Positions 22,209-30,977 of a DNA stretch of 64,000 nucleotides are shown here, one piece after another. The notes beneath the pieces are model-generated. The model was not told where the DNA came from. It saw only the letters and a program-made list of their open reading frames with translations, and did not search any database. The translations under genes and the position numbers were made by a program. This DNA is from Zygnema cylindricum. Lineage: Eukaryota > Streptophyta > Zygnematophyceae > Zygnematales > Zygnemataceae. Positions within the stretch are counted from its first letter, which is position 1. Every line of letters begins with the position of its first letter. Location of the stretch: assembly GCA_037447655.1 (NCBI GenBank), contig JBBHKE010001766.1:122001-186000 (forward strand). The letters run 5' to 3'.

Positions 22209-23211
22209 TGTTGAAATAAGTAGTTTTTTGTATTTTCTAGTTTAAAAAAAATTAGCGGAAACATATATAAGAAATGATGGCAGCCTGCCTCTATCTCTTC
22301 TCTCTCTCCCCCATACTTGTTGTAGTCACTGAAAGAGAGAGAGAGCGATGGAGCCATGGCTGCCTCAGCTCCATAGGAAGGACTAAAGAGTGACTTAAGT
22401 CACTCTCAACAAAAGGTTGAGTCCGACAGGACTCGAACCCCCGACCGGTAGAGCGCGGCGTAGCCGTTAGCTCTAACCTGTCTGTCGTAGAAGTCCGTTA
22501 GATAATATAGGGTTTCATTCATATATAAACTGTTGTATAGTACCGAAATGATCTAACTAGAATATGAAACGAAACGAACATAGAACTTGTTAAGATTTAG
22601 TGCGAAACGTCATTTCGCACGAAACAAATGAAACAGACACTTTTAACGGTCGACATTTAATGTCGGATTTAATCCGACGGCGCACGTCGTCGCCGAGATC
22701 GCGGAATGGTCACTTTGGATTTTATGGACGTGGCATGACGTGACGCCGCGTGGAAGGATGACATTCGGACGCGGGAATTCCGGAGGAAGTACGGACAAGT
22801 GGAAAAATGACACGCGTCCACTCAAGAGCCTTGTCGTACACCGGCCGTACAGAAAGTACATCGGCCATAGTACCTTTCTGTACTTTACAGTAATACGATT
22901 GGTTCGTACTTTAGTAGATAGGGGTTGTGAGAGGGATTTAGGACTTAGGAAATATTTGGTAGACAGACACCTCTCTCTAAGAGAACTTTGTATAAATTGG
23001 CATTTTTGCCGGCTCATAACTTATCGCCTGGTTGGCCGTTTTCAGTGATTCTTTTTGCTACGGACTCAGGGGAGTCTAGGCTACACAGGGGTGCAGTCAA
23101 ATTCTCAGTTTGCCTTCTTGGGCAGAAGTGGTCGTGGCTTAAAGTGGGTTAGTTAAATACTATCTAGAGGCTTCCTGTATTCTGTAGTCCAATGGAGGAC
23201 ACAGAATTGCA
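22209..23211 (+). mobile_element. Solo copia-type LTR nested in the gypsy element, TSD cgctg
   Basis: 1003 bp, starts TGTTGAAATAAG, ends CACAGAATTGCA and is flanked by exact duplications cgctg (22204-22208 and 23212-23216). It separates the RNase H from the integrase of the gypsy polyprotein. It is closely similar to 29506-30477 and shares motifs (CCCATACTTGTTG, GCCATGGCTGCCT) with the copia LTRs at 35318 and 39813. It contains an antisense tRNA-like segment (22415-22488) and a perfect 20-bp palindrome (22387-22406). With no interior or second LTR, it is the product of LTR-LTR recombination. Confidence 0.9.
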
Positions 23212-24691
23212 CGCTGAGTTTCGGATCTTGCGCTGCGGTCGACGCTGCGGTGTTCTCTTTCACAGAGTCTCCGTTCCCTTGCGGCGATGCTTGCGGTCGT
23301 TGCTTCGCTCCCGGCGCAGCGACTTCGGGTCTTCTTGACAGCACATCCGCCGGGTTCGTTTTGCCCGGCTTATATTCTATAACAAGTTCCCGACCGAAGG
23401 TTTGCAGAAACGTCATCCAGCGCACTTGTTTCTTGGACAACTTCGGCTGGGTTTGGAGATATTGTAAGGCGTGGTGATCCGTGATAACCCTGATCTGTTT
23501 CCCTTGAACGTAACACTTCCAAACCTCCAGCGCATTGATGATAGCTATTGTCTCTTTCTCATGGGTGGCCCAGTTCAGCTCTGCTGCCTTTAGTTTTCGA
23601 CTGTTGTAGGCAATGGGTTGAAAGCCTTTTCCTTAATCCTGCATAAGAATCGCTCCAATAGCCGTATCGCTAGCGTCGGTAATTATCGTCCAAGGTAAGT
23701 CCGGATCGGGAACAGCTAACACAGGGGCGGTAACCAACCGCTCCTTTAGCGTGTTAAAGGCTGCCCCTTGCGCCGCTTTCCAATCATAGGGTACATCATT
23801 TTTGAGCAACTCCGTAAGCGGTGCAGCGATTTTTGCGTAACCTTTGACAAAACGTCTATAATAGGAGCATAGTCCTAGAAAGCTCCGTAACTCCGTGATA
23901 TTTGTCGGCTGCGGCCACTCCTTAACGGCCTTTGTCTTGTTTGGATCCACTGCGATTCCGTCCCGGCTCACCACATGGCCTAAAAAATCAATCTTCTCCT
24001 TGAAGAAGTCACATTTACTTCTTTTTACGTATAACTTATGCTCCTGAAGGACTTAGAGGACCGTCCGTAAGTGCTTCATATGCTCCTCATTCGTTCGGCT
24101 ATACACCAGTATGTCGTCTAGGAAGACGATCACAAACGCGTCCAGATATTGCCGAAAGATGGAATTCATTAAATGCATAAAGGTCGCCGGTGCGTTAGTC
24201 AACCCGAACGGCATTACCCGAAATTGGAAATGACCGTATCGAGTTCTGAACGCCGTTTTCTCCTCATCTTCCTCGGCAATTCTAATCTGGTGGTAGCCGC
24301 TCAGCAAGTCTAATTTCGAAAAATATTTAGCACCTCGAAGTCGATCCAACAATTCGTCTATCCTCGGCAAGGGGTACGCATTCTTCACCGTTAATTTGTT
24401 CAGCGCTCGGTAGTCTACACACATACGGAAACCTCCATCTTTCTTGTTCACAAAGAGAACGTGGGCTCCATACGGTGACTTGCTTGGTTCGATTGCTCCG
24501 GCTTCGACCAACTCCGCGAGTTGCTTTTTCAATTCGTCCAACTCGGTGTAGCTCATCTTGTACATCCGATTAGCCGGGGGTACCACTCCAAGAACAAGCT
24601 CTATCCTATGGTCTACTTCGCGCTTCGGAGGTAATCCTTCGGGGAGCTTCTGGGGAAATACATCTGCGTACTCCTCGAGAAGTTTTGTCAC
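23153..24691 (-). pseudogene. Gypsy reverse transcriptase and RNase H
   Basis: RT occupies 24691 down to 24053, with [48 protein letters not shown] and the catalytic [13 protein letters not shown] just before 24053 interrupts the thumb/connection region, which continues at 23974-23633 ([15 protein letters not shown], then the RNase H start [14 protein letters not shown]). A second TAA follows ILMQD. The rest of RNase H (NWATHEKETIAI, VITDHHALQYL) and the tether (VIEYKPGKTNPADVLSRRP) run to about 23212, where the nested LTR cuts in. Motifs are well kept, so decay is recent. Confidence 0.92.
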
Positions 24692-26240
24692 GACTTCCGG
24701 GGCCTCCTCGGAAGTCTTTCCAATGTCGTCACTTTCTTTGGAGTCGAAGTCGGGGTCCTTCTTCTTCCATTCTTCCGAATCTCCTCCTTCCCCTCCTCCA
24801 TTAGCTGGACGACCGCCATACCAATTGTTTCCCCTTTCTTGAGTGCCCTATTAAGCTGTAAGGCCGAAAGCAGGCGTCCCTTTTCCGCTCCCTTACCAGC
24901 CGCTCCCGCTTTTACCTCGAACTCTTCTTCACCTTTCTTCACTCTCATGGCGCCACTTCTCCAATCAATTGTCGAATTCCATTTTTTCAGCCACGGCTTC
25001 CCCAAGATTACCTCATGGTCCCCAAGAGGTAATACATGAAGCGTGTCGTACCATCGGAATTTCCCAATGCCGACTCGTAACCTCGGGGTACGATGGGTAA
25101 TGGATAAGGAACTTCCGTCGGCCAATTGTACCGAGTGATGATTATTTAGTACCACAAGAGGAAGTTTCAACCTTTTCACCGTCGCCTCGTTAATGAAGTT
25201 CCCCGATGCTCCAGAGTCCACCATGAAGTTAGCTGCACTTACTCCTATTAGACACCGAAATATCAAAGGGTTTCCTCCTCCACCGACTAACCTCATAACG
25301 GTAAGTTTTCCCTTTTTGGGAACTTTCCGTTTTGGACACTCTCGAGCCATATGATCTGGAGAACCGCACTGGAAGCACAGGCCATTTTGCCTTCTCCGCT
25401 GGATTTCCTCGGGGGACAAGTCATTGGTCTTGGTCTTGGTGTTTTTCTTCTTTTTTTGCAGGAAGTTGACCGCTTCCTTATCCTCATTAATTGCGCCGAG
25501 CTCCATGGGGGTTGGACCTTCGTCTCGTCGGTTTCCTCCGCTACTGCTCGACCCGTAGTGATAAGGTCTCCGGAAGTTAAAGTCGACCGAATCGGTCCGC
25601 TCCGCAAACTGGATGATTGCCGAGAGAGGAGGAGTCGTGCTTTCCCGAGCAAGCCATTGTTCCACATCTCTACGAATAGACGACTTAAGCCCCTTCACGA
25701 AGCGATCCACGGCTTCATCCTCCGTCATCGTAGGTATTTGAACTTTGAACTCCAAGAACCGCTGCGTAAACTCCATCACTGAAGTTCGTTGCTTCAATAC
25801 TGCGATCTTATCTCTCGCCGCCTTCATCGTGTTGACGCGCTGCCAAGTGTCGCGGAGGAGTTGAACGAAGAGCGCCCAGACGGTCGGTAACTCATCGTCC
25901 TCTACCAATGTTCTCCACCAAGCCCCCGCTGCCCTTTAAGAAGACCACCCGCGTAGTGAATCTTCTCACGATCCGATAGGCTAGGAAAATTCTCGAGATA
26001 GTTCGCCACGGAGAATAGCCATGAGTCAAGGTTCTTGTGTCTTGCAGGGTCAAACTCATCGGGAAGCCTTAATTTCGGTCTCCTGGAGTCTCTCTCTATG
26101 CCTCCATGAGGTCTCTCCCCTAGACGAGACTCCAAGGATGCAACGGTGTTACTTAGCTGCGCGTTCTGTAATCTCACACTTTCCAACTCCCTGAGAACTT
26201 GCGCCAACATTTCTGTAGTGGATACGCCGTGTTCATCCAT
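24688..26240 (-). pseudogene. Gypsy gag with zinc knuckle and aspartic protease
   Basis: It starts at the ATG at 26240 with a coiled-coil N-terminus (LRELESVRLQNAQLSNTVAS), then the capsid-like RPKLRLPDEFDPARHKNLDS. A frameshift near 25905 moves the frame; gag continues through SVMEFTQRFLEFKVQIPTM to a CCHC knuckle (CFQCGSPDHMAREC, near 25360). The protease follows with FMVDSGASGNFI near 25225. The frame stops at 24688, overlapping the RT frame by 4 bases. The Gag would form the particle; the protease would mature the polyprotein. Confidence 0.9.
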
Positions 26241-26261
26241 GCTGTCGAGTCACGGGTAACA

Positions 26262-26273
26262 GCTCCGATACCA
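26262..26273 (-). other. Primer binding site, initiator tRNA-Met type
   Basis: The minus strand reads TGGTATCGGAGC one base inside the 5' LTR. It matches the common plant site for the initiator tRNA-Met 3' end (TGGTATCAGAGC) with one difference. Confidence 0.85.
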
Positions 26274-26274
26274 G

Positions 26275-26780
26275 TGTAAAAGAGGCAACAATACACCACA
26301 ACACGTCACAGTGCACAGCGGAAAACACCAAGGATCTTCCCGTAGCAACAACAGGAGCACACAGAACTCACAGACAAGGTTGCGCTTTATTACTTGAAAG
26401 AGAGTACAAGGTTGCGCTAACTGTGTAGGTCTACTTGAGGTCTCATTCACTAGGTCTTACTCGACTATTTAAACTAACTAACTGCTAGTCAACCTAGTAC
26501 TATACAGCTGTACACGTGGACCTTCACGGTCAACCGAGATCTATCCAAAACTTCCTTCTAGAACTATACAGCTCAATCTACATTCTGCGGCGTTGCTATG
26601 CTGCGCTGCTACGCTGCTACGCTACTAAGTTGCTACGCCGCTAAGTTGCTATGCTGCTATGCTGCGCTGGTCTGGAATCGCAGCTGCGCTGCTCTGGAAT
26701 CGCAACTGCGCTGCTCTGAAATCGCAACTATAGCAGCCTAGCCCCAGCCACTAAGTACCCAATTCCGTAACTCTGTTACA
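26275..26780 (-). repeat. Gypsy 5' LTR (right copy)
   Basis: 506 bp, near identical to the left copy. The main difference is a 9-bp extra ATGCTGCTATGC-type unit in the short repeat block near 26650. Confidence 0.93.
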
Positions 26781-27189
26781 TCCACGGTGAGAGCACTTAA
26801 TTGAAATTGAATCGTCTAAGCGTTACATTGAACTTAGACGCAAATTGAAATGAAACCTTTTTAAACTAAACTAAACTACAGTACTGTAAGTTTTACACGG
26901 AAATATTAAAACGCACAAAACGAAATTTTGATGTCAATGTAAAAATGTTGATTCGTATATAGTGTGGCTCGATTTCGTCGCGCGTGACGACGCACATTTT
27001 TTTCTTTTAAATTCAATTGATATTTTTACGCCGGTTCGTTTTATTATAGTGTAAACAGTTTATTTCGATTAGTGCATTTTAATATTTCCGTACAAGACTT
27101 ATAGTACTTTAGTTTAAAGAGGTTTCGTTTCACTTTGCATGTAAGTTCAATGTAATGCTTAGACGATTCAATTTCAATTTTGCGGGTAA

Positions 27190-28040
27190 GGGTGCGTCTC
27201 CATGTGCCTAAGTAAGAGTTTTTTTCTGTCGTTTTCCTGTAAAACTTAGAGCCGTACCGCGTAAGTTTCAACCGTACAAAAAAATAGAGAAAATGAGAAG
27301 TAAATTTTGCGTCATCATCAAATTTATAATGTACTACATGTTGTCGTTTTGTGTTCTTCGACCCACGGCCATGCCAAAAAACGTCATCTTCAAACTTTTC
27401 TTTAAAACACAGGGAAGATGTGTTTCAAAATAAAGAATTTCTGAAAAACAAATAGAAACACGTAGTCGCACGTGTTACAAGTTTTCAAGAAATTTCAAAA
27501 GAATTCAAGCGACGACGAAAAGTGCACGATCCGCCATGTTTTGTCCGTATGCGTTCAGGTACGACAAAGCAAAGTACACAATTTGTTTGGTTGTGTCTGT
27601 TTGCGCCTGGTATAGATTTTATTTCGCCAGGGGTCTCAAGATCCGATGCCATTTCACGTCAAGCGGACAAGAGACGCTAAGGCAAATTGCACCTTCTTCA
27701 ACCGAAGATCCAATGCCATTTCACGTCGAGCGGACAAGAGACGCAAAGGCAAATTGCATCTTCTTCAACCGTGAAACGGCACAGGCTAGATTGCGCTACG
27801 TCTACAATGTCACAAAAAGTCATGCGACGTCACAAGCAATTACAAAATAATGAAATATAACGTGCGTCATCACAGATTGTACACTGTCGACAGCCGTCAC
27901 GGGCATTGTCGACGTATACAGTCGTCACGCCCTTCACTTTCGTTTTGGTACACATAGGGACACCCGAAATCCGGGTCCGCCGGATCTGCGTTAAAAAACA
28001 AAGTAAATTCTCTAAGTTTCAAGTACATGAAGACGCACCC
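27190..28040. mobile_element. Tourist/Harbinger-like MITE, 851 bp, TAA TSD
   Basis: Ends are GGGTGCGTCTCCATGT and ACATGAAGACGCACCC, an inverted pair with one mismatch, flanked by TAA on both sides (27187-27189 and 28041-28043). GGG-type ends with a 3-bp TWA duplication fit PIF/Harbinger. The interior is shared with the copy at 44765-45538 (for example GGGTCTC, CATTTCACGT, CATTGTCGA and GGGTCCGCCGGATCTGCG) and has no gene. Two imperfect copies of about 68 bp (CAAGATCCGATGCCATTTCA... and GAAGATCCAATGCCATTTCA...) lie in tandem near 27640-27770. Confidence 0.85.
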
Positions 28041-28383
28041 TAAGTGCTCTCATCGTGGAGCTCACGTAACGACAAAAAGTGACTGTTTGCAACACTTTTA
28101 TTTACATGTGGTTGCCGCAGTTTTGTTACCGTAAACGTTCGTCGCTGTGTGAATTGCTAATTTTATTATGACGGTCGACGTCTGCAAGCGCGGCAAAAAT
28201 TTAAGCGGTTGAAACAATATTTTGAAAGTCAAAGTTGTCAAACCGATTGACCGTCAAATTTGTACTCAACGATACTTTATTTGTATCAATATGTACTTCA
28301 AACGTACATTTTTTGTCAAAATGACGTAAGTGACTGTGCGCAACCAAAACAGTCACTGTCATGATCAATTCCCCTAATTTATT

Positions 28384-29128
28384 GCGTGGTAATCACGGAT
28401 TATAACGAGGTTGAAGTGTGAACGACCATGTTGACAAAAGCGTGGCGTAGGCGTCATCAGAGGTCGCAAACGGTCAACCAAAACCGTGACCGACCGTTAA
28501 CCGACCGCCCGCGCTGGATCCGGAACGGATTCGGTTGCCAAATTTTGGGGGTCGGGCGGTTACGGTCGGTTGATTCACCAGGAAAAAAAAAACGGTCGGT
28601 TACGGTCAGTCAACCAAAAAACCAAAAAAAATGAAAATTTTGTACTGTCCCTATAATCCAACATTCTTGTACTTTGTACTCTTTGACATCGTGGAAGTAC
28701 GTGACATCATGATTAGCGTCGCAAATCTGACACGGTACTGTAGTAAGCTATTTATTTCGCAAATCAAAGGGAACGCGACAAAGCGTCGCAAATCTGACAC
28801 GGTACTGTAGTAACACTATTCATTTCGCAAATCTTAGGGAACGCGACAAATCGTAATTATTGGCTTATTCCGTCGTACATTGATTAATTTTGTACTTATT
28901 CGGTTACGGGCGGGCACAGTTAGTCGGGAAAAATCAAGATTCGGTTAATTTTTTTTTTCGTAAACGACGGTCGGTTAACGGTTAACAATTTTGGAGCGTG
29001 ACAAAACTCGGTCGGGCGTCGGTTACTCAGATTTTGAAAAAAAAAAAACGGTCGGTTTCGGGTATGAAATTTTTTGACTTTTGCGACCTCTGGGCGTTAT
29101 GCAACACAAACAACACTACAGTAATTAC
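28384..29128. other. Intergenic sequence with a short direct repeat
   Basis: No gene. A segment of about 60 bp with GCGTCGCAAATCTGACACGG and TACTGTAGTA occurs twice (about 28708-28780 and 28780-28860). Words with CGGTCGGTTACGG recur between 28480 and 29060. Confidence 0.5.
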
Positions 29129-29341
29129 TAGTGTTGGGTATCGGGTAGTTTTATATCGCGATAATTTGGATATTCGATATATCGAATATCGATCGAGCAG
29201 ATTCCTCGATATATCGTACCGGGACCAACATAAATTATCGCGATATATATCGCAAAAATTGCATATCCGTACTGTCAGAGTACGGAAAATCGTACGAAAA
29301 AGAGTACGGAGAATCGTACGAAAAATCATACGGATATTTTG
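29129..29341 (+). mobile_element. 5' end of a hAT element, cut by the assembly gap
   Basis: It begins TAGTGTTGGGTATCGGG like the full element and follows its first 120 bp (TATCGCGATAATTTGGATATT, palindromic TATCGAATATCGATCGAG) before changing to CGTACGG-rich text. The 8 bp before it is gtaattac. The 3' end is not in this contig part. Confidence 0.8.
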
Positions 29342-29351
29342 NNNNNNNNNN
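29342..29351. other. Assembly gap (10 Ns)
   Basis: Ten undetermined bases, probably a placeholder of unknown true length. Different repeat families lie on the two sides, so local order may be unreliable. The 150 bp after it (29352-29505) were not recognised. Confidence 1.
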
Positions 29352-29505
29352 GTAGATTGCCTGAGGATCCTGTCTGACCAATCTCGCTTACCGATGCGGT
29401 GCGAGATGGCCAGCCCCCAAGCTCAGGACGGCCTGAGTTTGAAAACAACTCTCACTGAATTCAGTGAGAAATCAGGAAGGATATCTCGACTCCGTCGGTA
29501 CCGAG

Positions 29506-30477
29506 GTAAATAAATTAGCGGAAACATATATAGAAAATGATGGCAGCCTGCCTCCATCTCTTCTCTCTTTCCCCCATACTTGTTGTAGTCACTGAAGGAG
29601 AGAGAGAGCGATGGAGCCATGGCTGCCTCAGCTCTATAGGAAGGACTAAAGAGTGACTTAAGTCACTCTCAACAAAAGTTTGAGTCCGGCAGGACTCGAA
29701 CCCCCGACCGGTAGAGCGTGGCGTAGCCATTCGCTCTAACCAGTCTGTCCTAGGAGTCCGTTAGATGATATAGGGTTTCATTTATATTTAAACTATTGTA
29801 TTACACTGGAATGATTTAACTGAAATATAGACAAAACGAACATAGAACTTGTTAAGGTTTAGTGCAAACGTCATTTCGCACGAAACAAATGAAACGGACA
29901 TTTGTTTTAAACGGTCGACATTTAATGACGGATTTAATCTGACGGCGCACGTCATCGCCGAGATCGCAGGATGGTCACTTTGGATTTTATGGACGTGGCA
30001 TGACGTGGCGCCGCGTGGAAGGATGACATTTGGTCGCGAGAATTCCGGAGAATATACGAACGAGTGGAAAAATGACACGCGTCCACTCAGTAGCCTTGTC
30101 GTACACCGGCCGTACAAAAAAGACATCGGCCGTAGTACCTTTTTGTACTTTACAGTAATATGATTGAATCGTACTTTAGTAGATAGGGGTTGTGAGAGAG
30201 ATTTAGGACTTAGGAAATTTTGGTATATAGACACCTCTCTCTCTAAGAGAGCTTTGTATAAATTGGCATTTTTGCCGGCTCATAACTTATCGGCTGGTTG
30301 GCCGTTTTTAGTGATTCTTTTTGCTACAAACTCAGGGGAGTCCAAGCTACACAGGGGAACAGTCAAATTGTCAGTTTGCCTTCTTTGGCAGCAGTGGTTG
30401 TGGCTTAAAGTGGGTTAGTTAAATACTATCTAGAGGCTTCGTGTATTCTGTGGTCAAATGGAGGACACAGAATTGCA
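29506..30477 (+). repeat. Copia-type LTR fragment, same subfamily as 22209-23211
   Basis: It runs parallel to the solo LTR in the gypsy element from AATTAGCGGAAACAT to CACAGAATTGCA and lacks only about the first 45 bp. It also keeps the antisense tRNA-like segment (B-box text near 29690-29702) and the 20-bp palindrome (29650-29669). It abuts the truncated LTR of the next copia element directly. Confidence 0.85.
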
Positions 30478-30965
30478 GCCACATCGGATGACACGTGGCA
30501 GAAAGACATTGGATCGTGGCATCTACGGAGATTAAGGGAGCGAATTCGGATATACCACGTGCCGACATTTAGGACTTGACGTACAGTATTCGTACAGAAA
30601 GTACACCGACAACTGTACTTTTGTGTACGGAGGAGTAATATGATTGGTCCGTACATCAGTAGATAGAGTTTTTGAGAGAGATAAAACTTAGAAAAAATTG
30701 GTAGATAGGACCCTCTCTCCCAGAGAGCTTCTGTACAAAAGGTCAACTTTGACCCTCCATAACTTACTTCTCAGGGGAGCAAATTCAAAGATTCTTTTTG
30801 CTATCGACTCAGGGGAGTCTTCCCTTCACTGAGGTGAAGGTGGTCAGAGTTTTTTGTTTTCCAGGGTGGCAGTAATTCTTGATGAAACACAAAGGGGTTA
30901 GGGTTATCTTAGAGGCTTCTTGGAAGCTGTCCACTCTGAGGACTTATGGTGGTCTCAAAGTCTCA
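30478..30965 (+). repeat. Truncated 5' LTR of copia element 1
   Basis: It corresponds to the last 490 bp of the 3' LTR at 35318-36379 (shared CACATCGGATGACACGTGGC, GAGGAGTAATATGATTGGTC, GAGGACTTATGG) and ends GTCTCA. The upstream half is replaced by the LTR fragment of the other subfamily. Confidence 0.85.
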
Positions 30966-30977
30966 GGTTATGGGCCC
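30966..30977 (+). other. Primer binding site of the half-tRNA type
   Basis: GGTTATGGGCCC begins directly after the LTR's terminal CA. It matches, with one difference, the complement of the anticodon arm of initiator tRNA-Met (GGTTATGAGCCC). This is the site used by copia-type elements primed with a tRNA half. An ATG for gag lies inside it (30970). Confidence 0.65.

Larger units (their letters stand above)
20861..26780 (-). mobile_element. Ty3/gypsy LTR retrotransposon, defective, TSD tccac
   Basis: Its LTRs are 20861-21357 and 26275-26780, both beginning TGTAAAAGAGGCAAC and ending CTCTGTTACA on the plus strand. The 5-bp TSD tccac is exact (20856-20860 and 26781-26785). The minus-strand order is gag, zinc knuckle, protease, RT, RNase H, integrase, which is gypsy order. 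The primer site is at 26262-26273. Frameshifts and stops split the polyprotein and the integrase is incomplete. Element length without the nested solo LTR and its TSD copy is about 4.9 kb. The LTRs are very similar to each other, suggesting fairly recent insertion. Confidence 0.95.
20533..28383. mobile_element. Fold-back element with arms of about 500 bp, split by two later insertions
   Basis: The left arm (20533-20860, continuing at 26786-26930) is the inverted copy of the right arm (about 27075-27189, continuing at 28041-28383). Matching landmarks include GAATTGATCATGACAGTGAC (20544; complement near 28365), GTTGCGCACA, CAACCACATGTAAATAAAAG, CGTGAGCTCCAC, GAGAGCACTTA and GAATCGTCTAAGC. Outer TIR words are AATTTAGGG and, on the complement, AAATTAGGGG. 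A gypsy element interrupts the left arm after CGTGAGCTCCAC. A Tourist-like MITE interrupts the right arm at TAA. The unpaired centre is about 140 bp (26930-27075). No gene is left. The outer TSD is unclear, so the superfamily is uncertain (MULE or another long-TIR element). Confidence 0.8.

Noticed and set aside
22415-22488. Possible functional tRNA gene (reverse strand) with a clear B box
   Set aside because: The A box is weak, the arms do not fold properly, and it lies inside an LTR with similar segments in other copies.
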